Shown: in pieces, positions 15,465 through 23,490 of the stretch
Layout: every line of letters starts with the position of its first letter
How positions within the stretch are numbered: the stretch's first letter is position 1
Assembly (NCBI GenBank): GCA_031425035.1
Contig: JANPIN010000129.1
Coordinates: 62,001-126,000, forward strand
Length of the DNA: 64,000 nt
Direction of reading: 5' to 3'
Source: M3007 sp031425035
Lineage (GTDB): Bacteria > Bacteroidota > Bacteroidia > Chitinophagales > Saprospiraceae
Translations under genes and position numbers: made by a program
The notes under the pieces: generated by a model
What the model was told of the DNA's origin: nothing
Databases searched by the model: none
Seen by the model: the letters and a program-made list of their open reading frames with translations, nothing else

Positions 15465-16511
15465 TTATTTACCCGACGTGGCACCGGCCGGCAGGGTATC
15501 GGGGACCACGAAATAAATAATTTTCGTCAGCCACTTAGCCGTATCTTTTTCCACCATCGGGTCGGTTACGTACTGCTCGATGGAAGGCGGAATGGCCATC
15601 AGATGTTTCGCCTTTAAATAATCCGCCATCGCCGCATGGGCTTCCGCGCTGCCCTGGTAGGCGCCGTAATAGTCGATCACGCGCGCATCTCCCTGGCCGA
15701 TCTGGAACACGGTCAAGCTATCGCCAAACTTCATTTCCTTATCTACCGGCAAAGCAGCGGCCATATCCGCCTGCCCGTTCTCGCCCCAGGTCCAGAACAG
15801 TCCGGAGGGGTGACCCACCATCGGTTGTTTAGCCTTGGCCAGCGCCATACCGACCTTGGGAAAAGTCGCCATGTAAAAATCGCTCATATCCGTGGTGTCG
15901 ATCATTTTGCGCACGCCCACATAGTACTGCAGCGGCATATCGAGGTTCACGACCTCATAGCCGCGGTATTTAGGGTGCAAAATGTTGTCGCAAGCCTTCT
16001 TCAGCGTCACCAGGCCACGATAGTAATCTTTACCCATCGCGTTATCGATGTTGGTGAACATCGACCAGACATTCGTTGGAAAAGGCAAATGCAGGTCGAA
16101 ACCCCAGCTCACTTTCGTCACCGCGCCCTTTTCGTCCAGTTGAAAAAATGATTTTGAATTGCTTTTGAACGGTTCCGTAAACACCAGGTCATGCTCCACG
16201 CGGTCTGCTGTAACGCTGCGGATCGTTTGTATGCCGGCGCCCACGTCTTCATTACCCGCCCATTGATAAGTAGCGCCCGGTTCGCCGTCCTGGCCGGTTA
16301 CACTTACCTGCATCTTCGGATCCAGTTCCTCCCAGGGCGACCAGGTTTGAAAGTTTTTGAAGTAACGCACTTGATCCATAATCAGCGCTTTGGGCGCTTC
16401 TATGTCGATACTGCGTTCGATGTGGTAGTTTTTTTTGGCAAAAAAGCCGAGTATAGCCAGCAGGATGCCCAGGCCCAGGCCGATGTACAGTAATGTTCTG
16501 AGAAACTTCAT
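15465..16511 (-). CDS. SRPBCC-domain plus GyrI-like domain protein
   Basis: A 348-residue protein. An N-terminal hydrophobic anchor (residues 5-24) is followed by an SRPBCC/START-like domain (about 30-180: 'HIERSIDIEAPKALIMDQV', 'WSPWEELDPKMQVSVTGQ') that usually binds hydrophobic ligands. A GyrI/effector-binding domain follows (about 190-320: 'DSLTVFQIGQGDARVIDYYGAY'). This two-domain arrangement is common in the phylum, and its ligand is unknown. The protein probably sits in the inner membrane facing the periplasm. A strong terminator follows the gene, and the OstA-like gene lies 18 bp upstream on the same strand. Confidence 0.75.
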   Translation of the reverse strand: MKFLRTLLYIGLGLGILLAILGFFAKKNYHIERSIDIEAPKALIMDQVRYFKNFQTWSPWEELDPKMQVSVTGQDGEPGATYQWAGNEDVGAGIQTIRSVTADRVEHDLVFTEPFKSNSKSFFQLDEKGAVTKVSWGFDLHLPFPTNVWSMFTNIDNAMGKDYYRGLVTLKKACDNILHPKYRGYEVVNLDMPLQYYVGVRKMIDTTDMSDFYMATFPKVGMALAKAKQPMVGHPSGLFWTWGENGQADMAAALPVDKEMKFGDSLTVFQIGQGDARVIDYYGAYQGSAEAHAAMADYLKAKHLMAIPPSIEQYVTDPMVEKDTAKWLTKIIYFVVPDTLPAGATSGK

Positions 16512-16529
16512 ATTTGAGAAAAGTTGGTT

Positions 16530-18485
16530 TTAGATGCCTTGCTGACCTGGCTTTAAAATATCGGCTACACTGCGCGGACGCCGGGTCTTTTCCCAGAAAA
16601 AACCCTCCAGTTTCTTCGTGCTGGTACCGGCCTTTTTCATGGGGGTAAAGGTACCGGCCGGCTGGGTAAAAAATTTGATGCTTTCCACCTGGTTGCTGCC
16701 AAAAAATAGCCGCATTTCCGAACAGACCGTTTCATTGACCCCCACATAAGCCCGCTTGTCGTCCAGCGCATAATACACGGCCTGGGCATTGCCTTCGACC
16801 AGCATTTCGCGCACCTCGTTATCGCGGAAAAATGCCGTGGTGTTTCGTCCCTTGATCTGGTTATACATGACCTCGTCTTCCGAATTGATGACCAGCGCAT
16901 TCTGGCGCAGCCAGATCCGGTCCAGTTTCTTGTCCTTCATCAGCATGCGGATGGTATCGCCGGAAAACTGCGACGTATCGGACCAGATGACCGGTTGATT
17001 CGCCAGTTTATAAAACCGGAAAATAGAGTCCTGCGAACTGAAGGTCAGCGAATCACAGGCGGCCTGCATATTGGTTTTGAAAATACGTACGTCCTTATAA
17101 GCGAGCAGCAAACGGACATCGGTGGCCGTATCGGGTTTGTAGGAAGTCAGCGTATCGGCTGCCAGGAACAGCGTATCGCGGTCGATCAGGGTTTCCATCA
17201 TGGGCCGGCCGGCAGCGCCCTCTGCGCCGCTGGAACCGTAGGCGTGGAGGTACTCCGACTGTTTGTTATAGTCAATACGATGGGCCAGGATGCTGAAATT
17301 GCCCACCGTGTCCTGCCAGACCACGTTGCCCATCGCCAGACCCGCACCGAGCTGATCGTTGAAATTCAGCGAATCGGCTTCAATAATGTTCGGCGGCTCG
17401 CTCACCCGGCCCCGGCCTACGATCTGGTAGTCCTTATTCCGGCTGTCATAACGGATTTCCGCGCCCGCTATATTGCGCGTACTGTCCTGAAAACGGGCGT
17501 TGCCGCGCAGCACGGTTTGTTCGGTCAGGGTCGAATACCGGATTACGTCGGCCTGGGTTTGCTGGCCTTTGGTTGGGTCATCAATATACGCATCGCCTTC
17601 CAGCACGTATTCCTTCGAGGTGCCCAGGTAGCGCATCCGCTGGGCGCGGCCGCGTTGTCCGTCTTTTTCGTACTGCGGGTTTTTATCGAACTCCGCAAAG
17701 TCATTTTCAATGTCATAAAAACCGCCTTCCGTGTAAATTTTGGCGCCCCGCTGACTGATCAGCGTCGGGGCTACAAAACGGGTGAGCTGGGTTTCCGTAT
17801 TAAAAGCCAGGGTGTCGGTGCGCATCGTGAAGTCAGGATCGGTGACCACCACGTCGCCCTTGAAATAGATCTCTTTTGCATTCACGTAGTAGTAACCGTG
17901 CCGGCTTTTGAGCTGACTTTTACCGTTCGTCATGGTGGCCCCGCTGTGGTAAGTCGCGATTTTGTCGGCGAGGTTATAACGTAACTTACTGGTAAACAAC
18001 TCCTGCCGGCCGTTTACCAGCACCACGTTGCTGTACAGATCGGCAATGCGGGTGGTGGCATTATAGTGCGCCGAATCGGCAAACAGCTTCGTACTGTCGC
18101 CTTGTTCCATCACGACGCTGCCCCTTAACACCGCGTCATTCAGATCCAGCACGGCCGTATCGCAGTACACCAGCGTCTTATCCTGCCGCAGCCGGACATT
18201 GCCGCTCAACTTTTGCACCGTACGGTCGCCCCGGACAAAATACTCCACCAGCAGCGCCGTCTCGATCTTAAGTTTTTGCGAAGTATCCTGCGGGGTGGGT
18301 GATTGGTTACTGGTGATTGGTTGCTGGGAAAAGAGCTTGCCGGGGGAAAAGCACAGGGTGGAAAGTAAAAAAACAGTTACCCCAATATTTCTCAGGGTAA
18401 ACAAAACACCAAGTCCCCACGGTCCACCCTTCCCCTTTATGGGCGTGTTGGAAGGGCACATTTTTTCAACTAAAATATCTAACAT
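16530..18485 (-). CDS. OstA/LptA-like envelope protein
   Basis: A 651-residue exported protein. A hydrophobic N-terminal segment ('VTVFLLSTLCFSPGKLFSQ', about 35-53) acts as a signal peptide. The body is the repetitive beta-jellyroll of the OstA/LptA family ('LSGNVRLRQDKTLVYCDTAVLDL', a shorter version in each repeat, such as 'LEGDAYIDDPTKGQ', 'LRGNARFQDSTRNIAG'). LptA-type proteins carry lipopolysaccharide across the periplasm. The Bacteroidota form is long and the precise job is not proven. Residues ~53-64 ('QQPITSNQSPTP') come from a 14-bp tandem duplication of a genomic repeat word. The antiporter gene lies 34 bp upstream, same strand. Confidence 0.78.
   Translation of the reverse strand: MLDILVEKMCPSNTPIKGKGGPWGLGVLFTLRNIGVTVFLLSTLCFSPGKLFSQQPITSNQSPTPQDTSQKLKIETALLVEYFVRGDRTVQKLSGNVRLRQDKTLVYCDTAVLDLNDAVLRGSVVMEQGDSTKLFADSAHYNATTRIADLYSNVVLVNGRQELFTSKLRYNLADKIATYHSGATMTNGKSQLKSRHGYYYVNAKEIYFKGDVVVTDPDFTMRTDTLAFNTETQLTRFVAPTLISQRGAKIYTEGGFYDIENDFAEFDKNPQYEKDGQRGRAQRMRYLGTSKEYVLEGDAYIDDPTKGQQTQADVIRYSTLTEQTVLRGNARFQDSTRNIAGAEIRYDSRNKDYQIVGRGRVSEPPNIIEADSLNFNDQLGAGLAMGNVVWQDTVGNFSILAHRIDYNKQSEYLHAYGSSGAEGAAGRPMMETLIDRDTLFLAADTLTSYKPDTATDVRLLLAYKDVRIFKTNMQAACDSLTFSSQDSIFRFYKLANQPVIWSDTSQFSGDTIRMLMKDKKLDRIWLRQNALVINSEDEVMYNQIKGRNTTAFFRDNEVREMLVEGNAQAVYYALDDKRAYVGVNETVCSEMRLFFGSNQVESIKFFTQPAGTFTPMKKAGTSTKKLEGFFWEKTRRPRSVADILKPGQQGI
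18297..18328. repeat. 14-bp tandem duplication inside OstA-like gene
   Basis: Two 14-bp units, 'ccagcaaccaatca' and 'ccagtaaccaatca' on the minus strand, lie in frame directly after the signal peptide. The words match the AATAACC repeat family seen in the spacer at 1313-1342. Confidence 0.7.
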
Positions 18486-18519
18486 CTCGGTTTAAAAGTC
18501 ACGCAAAAATAGACAAAAA

Positions 18520-19818
18520 TCAACTGACCGGCAGATCGGGCGCCGGCAGCTCCGGTTTTTCCAGCATGGGCGGAGGTTTTTCTTTGCCCAGGCCGCTCAG
18601 CCGGAATATCCAGACATAAACGTTGGAAAGCCAGGTTTTGTCCACCAGAAATGTCAATAGAGTGGTAAACATGGTTGAACACAGAATAATGGAAAATACC
18701 ACTGATTGAATGATCTCGCCGCCCGGAATGCCCTGCTGGGCCGGGAGCGATGCCAGCACCGCCGCGCCCAGTCCTTTCGGGATCATGGCCGCCATAAATG
18801 CGGCGTCTTTCGGCGGCGTATCCTTCGGGACCGACAGCCGGACGATCGGAATACGGATCAGGAACAGCGCGCCGGTGATAATGGCGCCCAGGGTAAATAA
18901 CCACCAGTCAGCCAGGCGCACCGAAATGCCGATATACACGAAAAAAAACGTACGCAGCAAAAACACCGCTTCGGAAAAAAACGCCCGTTCATGCTCCGTC
19001 AGGGAAATGGGTTTGCGCGAAATGATGTTGCGCATGATCGGCGGTCCCAGCACGTCGATGTTGCCCAGGGTAATGCCGAAAGCCAGCGCGGCAATCGGGC
19101 CGGAATAATTCAGGATTTCGACAATACCGTAAATGATGAACACAAAAGCCGGCGTCGTGAACATCGTATTTTGCAGCGTCCGCATCCGGTTCAGCAGCAC
19201 GCTCCAGAGGAAGGCGCCGGCCACACCGAGCATGGCCGCCAGCAAAAACGCGGCGATCATCTGACCGGTCACGAACGCCACATCGAAACGCCCGATCTTG
19301 TAAGCAGTGAGCAAAGTAAGCGGAACAGCCAGGGTGTATACGTCGGAAAAAGCCGATTCCAGTACCAGGATCGTGCTGCTGCGCTTGTTCATCGGGAATA
19401 CCCGGGCCAGCGTGGTCACGACCGCCGAAGAAGTGCCGCCGACAATACTCCCCAGCATGAGCGAACGCAAAATGCCCAGGTCTGTGTAGAAGTAGGCCAG
19501 ACTGCCCGCAACCAAACAGGTGCCGAAAAAGTTGTACGTTGTGATCTTGGCCGTGCCGCCCAGCGAGTGAATGAGGGTTTCCAGGCGCTGATCGATGCCG
19601 CTCTCGAACAGGATGAAAATGAGGGTGATGGTGGTGAAAACCGGCCCGACCGCACCGAAATTTTCCGGCCTGACCACGTGCCCGATCGGACCCAGCAGCA
19701 AACCTATGGTGAATAGCCACAGTACATCCGGTATTTTTGTCCGGGCAAACAAAGACGCAAAATAATGGGCCAGAAAGACGGTACAACCGACGAAAACGAT
19801 GGTCAGAGCAGTGGGCAT
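18520..19818 (-). CDS. Cation:proton antiporter (CPA family)
   Basis: A 432-residue inner-membrane antiporter with about twelve transmembrane segments and the Na+/H+ exchanger fold. 'LFESGIDQRLETLIHSLGG' corresponds to the early conserved helix region, 'SIVGGTSSAVVTTLARVF' to the discontinuous helix region, and 'ESAFSDVYTLAVPLTLLTAY' carries the acidic ion-binding site. A short Pro/Glu/Lys tail ends the protein. It exchanges Na+ or K+ for protons; specificity cannot be told. No C-terminal TrkA-N domain is present, unlike KefB/KefC. It is divergent from the DCC-family gene at 19874. Confidence 0.85.
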   Translation of the reverse strand: MPTALTIVFVGCTVFLAHYFASLFARTKIPDVLWLFTIGLLLGPIGHVVRPENFGAVGPVFTTITLIFILFESGIDQRLETLIHSLGGTAKITTYNFFGTCLVAGSLAYFYTDLGILRSLMLGSIVGGTSSAVVTTLARVFPMNKRSSTILVLESAFSDVYTLAVPLTLLTAYKIGRFDVAFVTGQMIAAFLLAAMLGVAGAFLWSVLLNRMRTLQNTMFTTPAFVFIIYGIVEILNYSGPIAALAFGITLGNIDVLGPPIMRNIISRKPISLTEHERAFFSEAVFLLRTFFFVYIGISVRLADWWLFTLGAIITGALFLIRIPIVRLSVPKDTPPKDAAFMAAMIPKGLGAAVLASLPAQQGIPGGEIIQSVVFSIILCSTMFTTLLTFLVDKTWLSNVYVWIFRLSGLGKEKPPPMLEKPELPAPDLPVS

Positions 19819-19873
19819 AGGCAGCAGTGGCGGGTAAAAGCGTGCTAAATACGTACAAAAAAATCAGAACTCT

Positions 19874-20284
19874 ATGGAAAGCAAGGTTAATTCTCCGGTA
19901 CTCCTCTTCGATGGCGTCTGCAATCTCTGCAATGCCTCTGTCCAGTGGATACTGACCCACGACCGCCGGGGTGTTTTCCGCTTCGCCGCCCTGCAGTCGG
20001 AAACCGGCCAGGCGCTGCTGCGGCAATTCGGCCTGGATCAGGAGACGTTCGACAGCGTGGTACTGGTCCAAAACGACCGGATTTTCCTGCGTTCAGATGC
20101 GCCCCTGGAGATTGTGCGCCATTTGGGAGGCGCCTGGCCGCTGCTCTATGTTTTTAAAATTATTCCCCGTTTTTTGCGCGACGCGGTCTATAACTGGATC
20201 GCCCGCAACCGCTACCGCTGGTTCGGCCGCCGCGAAGCCTGTATGTTGCCCCGTGCGGAATGGAAAGGGAGGTTTTTGAATTAG
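19874..20284 (+). CDS. DCC-family (DUF393) thiol-disulfide protein
   Basis: A 136-residue protein of the DUF393/DCC family. The N-terminal 'VLLFDGVCNLCNASVQWI' carries the diagnostic DGxCxxC motif, with a CxxC-like redox pair. Later conserved parts are 'RFAALQSETGQ', 'SVVLVQNDRIF', 'SDAPLEIVRHLGG' and the C-terminal 'VYNWIARNRYRWFGRREAC'. The family is predicted to have a thioredoxin-like fold and redox activity; its substrates are unknown. The length is usual. The gene stands alone, divergent from the antiporter. Confidence 0.85.
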   Translation: MESKVNSPVLLFDGVCNLCNASVQWILTHDRRGVFRFAALQSETGQALLRQFGLDQETFDSVVLVQNDRIFLRSDAPLEIVRHLGGAWPLLYVFKIIPRFLRDAVYNWIARNRYRWFGRREACMLPRAEWKGRFLN

Positions 20285-20338
20285 GGGGCAGGAGGCAGGT
20301 GATAGGTGACAGGAGGCAGGTGACAGGAGGCAGGGCCT
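20285..20338. repeat. GGAGGCAGGTGACA tandem repeat
   Basis: Three to four imperfect units of 'aggaggcaggtgacagg' directly follow the stop codon of the DCC gene. The reverse complement of the family lies at 24452-24507, about 4.1 kb away. Confidence 0.8.
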
Positions 20339-20409
20339 GGAAGCAAGAATTGGTGGTAATTCTTTATCAATCAATAGGGAATGGCACTTTATCTAAGCTT
20401 ACGCGGGGT

Positions 20410-20519
20410 AAAAATCTGCCTACATAAAATCTGTGTAAAATCTGCGCGAAAAAAATCTGCGTAAAACCTGCGCGAAAAAAACCTGCGCAAAAAAAACCTG
20501 CGTAAAACCTCCAATCTGC
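20410..20519. repeat. AAAATCTGCG(CG) tandem repeat
   Basis: About eight imperfect units of 11-15 bp, such as 'aaaatctgtgt', 'aaaatctgcgcgaaa' and 'aaaacctgcgcgaaa', alternate between longer and shorter forms. There are no spacers of constant length and unique content, so this is not a CRISPR array. Confidence 0.8.
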
Positions 20520-20632
20520 CAGATGATGCGAAGCAGTACAACCGGAGGCAGGAACCTGGACAGAATATCCTGTTATAAATTCTTTCTTGCGTTTCACCTG
20601 GCACTATTAATCATTAGTCCTCCGAAATGTTG

Positions 20633-20696
20633 ATTATCAACCCTATCAACCCTATCAACTTTATCAACTCTATCAACCCTATCAACCCTATCAACC
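20633..20696. repeat. CCCTATCAA 9-bp tandem repeat
   Basis: Seven 9-bp units of 'ccctatcaa' (with 'ctttatcaa' and 'ctctatcaa' variants) end 10 bp before the ATG of the purine nucleoside phosphorylase. They must therefore occupy its promoter or leader. A shorter tract of the same words precedes scpA (21580-21625). Confidence 0.85.
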
Positions 20697-20705
20697 GAAC
20701 CTCCC

Positions 20706-21527
20706 ATGCTCTACGACCTAATCCAGGAAGCCGCCGCTTTCATCCGCCAACGCACCGATTTTTTACCAAAAACGGGGATTATCCTCGGTACCGGCCTGGG
20801 CAACCTCACGGAAGACGTGGATATACAAGCGGAAATCGCCTACCGCGACATACCCCACTTCGCCACCAGTACGGTGCAAAGTCACCAGGGCCGGCTGTTG
20901 TTCGGCACTTTAGGTGGTCACCCCGTCGTCGTGATGGCGGGCCGTTTTCACTACTACGAAGGCTGGAGCATGCAGCAGGTCACGTTCCCGGTGCGTGTAC
21001 TACAGGCCTTGGGGATTGCGCAGATCGTTATTACCAACGTGTCCGGCGGGGTAAATGCCCACCTGCGGGCCGGCGATCTGGTCATCGTGCGCGACCACAT
21101 TAACCTGCTGCCCGAACACCCCTTGCGCGGCGAAAATGACGAGCGCCTCGGACCACGTTTTCCCGATATGCTGCATACTTACGATCTGTCCTGGCGCAAA
21201 CAAGCGCTGGCGATCGCCAAAAAACATGACATTCGGGCCGTCGAAGGCGTGTACTCCGCCCTGCAAGGCCCCAACCTGGAAACACCCGCCGAATACGAAA
21301 TGCTGCACCGCATGGGTAGTGACTGCACCGGTATGTCCTCCATTCCGGAGGTGCTGGTCGCCCGCCACGCCGGACTGCGGGTGATGATGATTTCTCTGGT
21401 CAGCAATGTGTCGTACCCCTTGTCGGCCATTCGGGAAACGACCGTCGCCGAGGTGATCGCTATGGCGGAAAAAGCCGAGCCGAAAATGCGCCTGTTAATT
21501 CGGGAGCTGCTTGCAACCGAGGTTTGA
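20706..21527 (+). CDS. punA: Purine-nucleoside phosphorylase (family I, trimeric type)
   Basis: A 273-residue enzyme that splits purine nucleosides with phosphate into base and ribose-1-phosphate. Visible motifs are 'IILGTGLGNL' and 'HQGRLLFG' (phosphate site), 'MAGRFHYYEGWSM', 'GPNLETPAEYEML' (base and ribose site) and 'GMSSIPEVLVARHAGLRV'. The usual 'N(A/A)AGG' motif reads 'NVSGG', a mild variant. It starts 10 bp after a 9-bp repeat array, so its leader is made of repeats. It precedes scpA on the same strand with about 100 bp between. Confidence 0.92.
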   Translation: MLYDLIQEAAAFIRQRTDFLPKTGIILGTGLGNLTEDVDIQAEIAYRDIPHFATSTVQSHQGRLLFGTLGGHPVVVMAGRFHYYEGWSMQQVTFPVRVLQALGIAQIVITNVSGGVNAHLRAGDLVIVRDHINLLPEHPLRGENDERLGPRFPDMLHTYDLSWRKQALAIAKKHDIRAVEGVYSALQGPNLETPAEYEMLHRMGSDCTGMSSIPEVLVARHAGLRVMMISLVSNVSYPLSAIRETTVAEVIAMAEKAEPKMRLLIRELLATEV

Positions 21528-21579
21528 ATACATTTGTAGACCATTATCCAGTAACCACAGCGGATTAAGGGCTTAAAAC

Positions 21580-21625
21580 GGTTGATTATCAACCCTATCA
21601 ACTTTTTTATCAACCTTTATCGACC
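21580..21625. repeat. TATCAACCC repeat, short copy
   Basis: Units 'tatcaaccctatcaac', 'tatcaaccttt' and 'tatcgaccc' stand just before the scpA start codon. This is the same word family as 20633-20696, again directly in front of a gene start. Confidence 0.7.
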
Positions 21626-21630
21626 CAAAA

Positions 21631-22386
21631 ATGGCCGACACGTTCACCATCCACCTGCCCGTTTTCGACGGTCCTTTCGACCTGCTGCTGTTCTTCATCG
21701 AGCGGGACGAGCTGGATATTTTCAATATTCCGATCGCTAAAATCACCGATGACTTCCTGGACTACGTGCGCCACCTGGAAGCGATGAATATTGATCTGGC
21801 CTCCGAATTCATCGTCGTGGCGGCGACGCTCATGCGTATTAAAGCCAAAATGCTGCTGCCCCGCAAACAGGTGGATGAAGAGGGCAACGAAATAGATCCG
21901 CGCGGCGAACTCGTAGACCGCCTGCTGGAATACAAACGCTACAAAAGTGTGCTGGAAGAACTGCGCCAGCTGGAAGAAGTTCGGGCCTTTATGAATCCGC
22001 GCGGGTACGCCACTACCGAAATGCGCCAACTCGCCGAACATGCCCTGGCCGATGCCGAAATGGAATCGGTAACGCTCTACAAGCTGCTGCGCGTGTTCGA
22101 GCGGCTCGTTGGGCGTTTCGAAGACGGGCAGAAAGCGCAGCGCGTGCATACGGTATATAATTTCAACTACACTATTCAGGAACAGCGCGCTTATATTCAA
22201 AGCTACCTGACGCCCGGTAATAACACGGCTTTCGAGGAAATATTTGCCCGGCTGGAAAACCGCATCCATGCCGTCGTCACGTTCCTGGCGCTGCTGGAAC
22301 TGCTCAACTCCCAGCAGGTAGCGCTCATTCAGGGCGAAGGCATTAATAATTTCTGGCTGACCGTCGGGGAGGAGGTGGAAGCATGA
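21631..22386 (+). CDS. scpA: Segregation and condensation protein A
   Basis: A 251-residue kleisin that joins SMC and ScpB for chromosome condensation. The N-terminal 'FTIHLPVFDGPFDLLLFFIERDELDIFNIPIAKITDDFLDY' (read in parts: 'FDGPFDLLLFFI', 'DELDIFNIPIAKIT') is diagnostic. It is followed by 'EFIVVAATLMRIKAKMLLP' and a C-terminal winged-helix part ('TFLALLELLNSQQVALIQ'). Length is normal. Its stop overlaps the xerD start (ATGA), so the two are probably translationally coupled. The start codon follows a TATCAACCC repeat tract. Confidence 0.93.
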   Translation: MADTFTIHLPVFDGPFDLLLFFIERDELDIFNIPIAKITDDFLDYVRHLEAMNIDLASEFIVVAATLMRIKAKMLLPRKQVDEEGNEIDPRGELVDRLLEYKRYKSVLEELRQLEEVRAFMNPRGYATTEMRQLAEHALADAEMESVTLYKLLRVFERLVGRFEDGQKAQRVHTVYNFNYTIQEQRAYIQSYLTPGNNTAFEEIFARLENRIHAVVTFLALLELLNSQQVALIQGEGINNFWLTVGEEVEA

Positions 22387-23300
22387 CCTGGCCCGCCGCA
22401 CTGACCAGTTTCCGCGCTTACATGCTGCTGGAACGTTCGCTCAGCCCCAACACGCTGGATGCTTATCTCAATGACGTGCGGAAATTCGTGCGTTTCCTGG
22501 AAATCGAACAACGCGAGCTGCTACCACTGGCCGTACGGGCCGCCGACCTGGAGCAATTCATTCTCTGGATCCATGGCCTGGGCCTGGAAGCCAGTTCCCA
22601 GGCGCGGCTGCTGGCGGGTTTACGCGCTTTTTATAAATTTCTGCTGGTGGAAGACCTGCTGGACGAGGACCCCACCGAAATGCTGGAAGGACCCCGGCTG
22701 CAGCGCAAAATGCCCGAAGTGCTGTCCATCCACGAGATCCAGGCCATGCTGGACGTCATCGACCTGTCCGAACCACAGGGCGTCCGTAATCGCGCCATGG
22801 TGGAAACGCTCTATGCCTGCGGGCTGCGGGCCAGCGAACTGGTCAATCTGAAGATCACCAATCTTTTCCTGGATGCGGGCTTCGTGAAGGTCTGGGGTAA
22901 AAACGATAAAGAACGCCTCGTACCCATCGGCGGCGAAGCCGTACGCTACATCCGCATGTACCTTGACCACGTGCGTGCCAAACAGGAAAATATCCAGAGT
23001 GCGCATGAAAACGTGGTCTTTCTCAACCGTCGCGGCGCTAAAATGAGCCGGGTCATGGTTTTTTACATTGTCAAGGACCTGGCTGCCAAAGCCGGGGTGA
23101 CCAAGAACATCAGTCCGCATACCTTTCGCCACTCTTTTGCTACCCATCTGGTGGAGGGCGGCGCCGACCTGAAGGCCGTGCAGGATATGCTGGGCCACGA
23201 GAGTATAACGACCACCGAAATTTACACCCACCTCGACACCGAGTACCTGAAAGAGACGATTTACATGTATCATCCACGACTGAAAATGTTTACGCGCTGA
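22383..23300 (+). CDS. xerD: Site-specific tyrosine recombinase XerD
   Basis: A 305-residue integrase-type recombinase that resolves chromosome dimers at dif with XerC. The N-terminal SAM-like domain (1-90: 'FRAYMLLERSLSPNTLDAYLNDV') is followed by the catalytic domain with Arg in 'CGLRASELVNL', Lys in 'GKNDKERLVPI', His246/Arg249 in 'HTFRHSFATHL', His272 in 'LGHESITTTEIYTH' and the nucleophile Tyr281. All catalytic residues are present. It overlaps scpA by 4 bp (ATGA). A role in dimer resolution rather than mobile-element integration is supported by the scpA pairing and length. Confidence 0.93.
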   Translation: MTWPAALTSFRAYMLLERSLSPNTLDAYLNDVRKFVRFLEIEQRELLPLAVRAADLEQFILWIHGLGLEASSQARLLAGLRAFYKFLLVEDLLDEDPTEMLEGPRLQRKMPEVLSIHEIQAMLDVIDLSEPQGVRNRAMVETLYACGLRASELVNLKITNLFLDAGFVKVWGKNDKERLVPIGGEAVRYIRMYLDHVRAKQENIQSAHENVVFLNRRGAKMSRVMVFYIVKDLAAKAGVTKNISPHTFRHSFATHLVEGGADLKAVQDMLGHESITTTEIYTHLDTEYLKETIYMYHPRLKMFTR

Positions 23301-23307
23301 AGCAAGT

Positions 23308-23338
23308 GGGTTTGGTTTGATGGTTTGATGGTTGGTTG
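23308..23338. repeat. GGTTTGATGGTTTG repeat tract
   Basis: Units 'gggtttggtttgatgg' and 'tttgatggttgg' directly precede the second copy of the 52-bp dispersed repeat. The same arrangement is seen at 3081-3173. Confidence 0.65.
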
Positions 23339-23389
23339 TCAGGTACTTAAAATCCGACTTTATTCAATACCACTTTGCGCTGGACTATA
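23336..23389. repeat. Dispersed ~52-bp repeat, copy 2
   Basis: Near-identical to 3121-3173: 'ttgtcaggtacttaaaatcc' through 'tttgcgctggactata'. It sits between xerD and the EVE-domain gene and follows a 'ggtttg' tract just as copy 1 does. Confidence 0.8.
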
Positions 23390-23421
23390 TGGAAAGGGCG
23401 CGCTAAGCATCACCTCAAACG

Positions 23422-23476
23422 CACTTCAAATGACCAATTGATCACTTTGAATGACTATTTACTCACTTTAAATGAC
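23422..23476. repeat. Three CACTTYRAATGAC direct repeats, 21-bp period
   Basis: 13-bp words 'cacttcaaatgac' (23422), 'cactttgaatgac' (23443) and 'cactttaaatgac' (23464) are spaced exactly 21 bp apart. The last ends 14 bp before the EVE-domain ATG. The period equals two helical turns, so a protein could bind all three on one face of the DNA. A neutral microsatellite is the alternative. Confidence 0.6.
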
Positions 23477-23490
23477 TGCGTACTCCACCC

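Larger units (their letters stand above)
20285..20705. other. 421-bp gene-free spacer built of repeats
   Basis: This spacer between the DCC gene and the purine nucleoside phosphorylase holds three different repeat arrays in a row: GGAGGCAGGTGACA units (20285-20338), AAAATCTGCG units (20410-20519) and CCCTATCAA units (20633-20696). Short frames crossing it give only low-complexity peptides, such as repeated 'AGFF', so I see no gene. Confidence 0.8.

Noticed and set aside
16995..17984. 329-codon plus-strand frame opposite the OstA-like gene
   Set aside because: The minus-strand product has a signal peptide and OstA repeats; the antisense one has neither.
18989..20071. Long minus-strand frame across the antiporter and DCC genes
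   Set aside because: It is the shadow frame of the antiporter, which has a clear membrane fold; the shadow protein is His/Arg/Gly-rich with no family pattern.
20410..20519. Possible CRISPR array
   Set aside because: Units vary in length and sequence and there are no unique spacers of constant size; no cas gene nearby.
20367..20604. Two overlapping minus-strand frames with repeated 'AGFF' motifs
   Set aside because: They merely translate the AAAATCTGCG array; low complexity, no homology expected.
22383..23300. Integrase of a mobile element
   Set aside because: Overlap with scpA, normal XerD length and no attachment sites or cargo point to housekeeping XerD.
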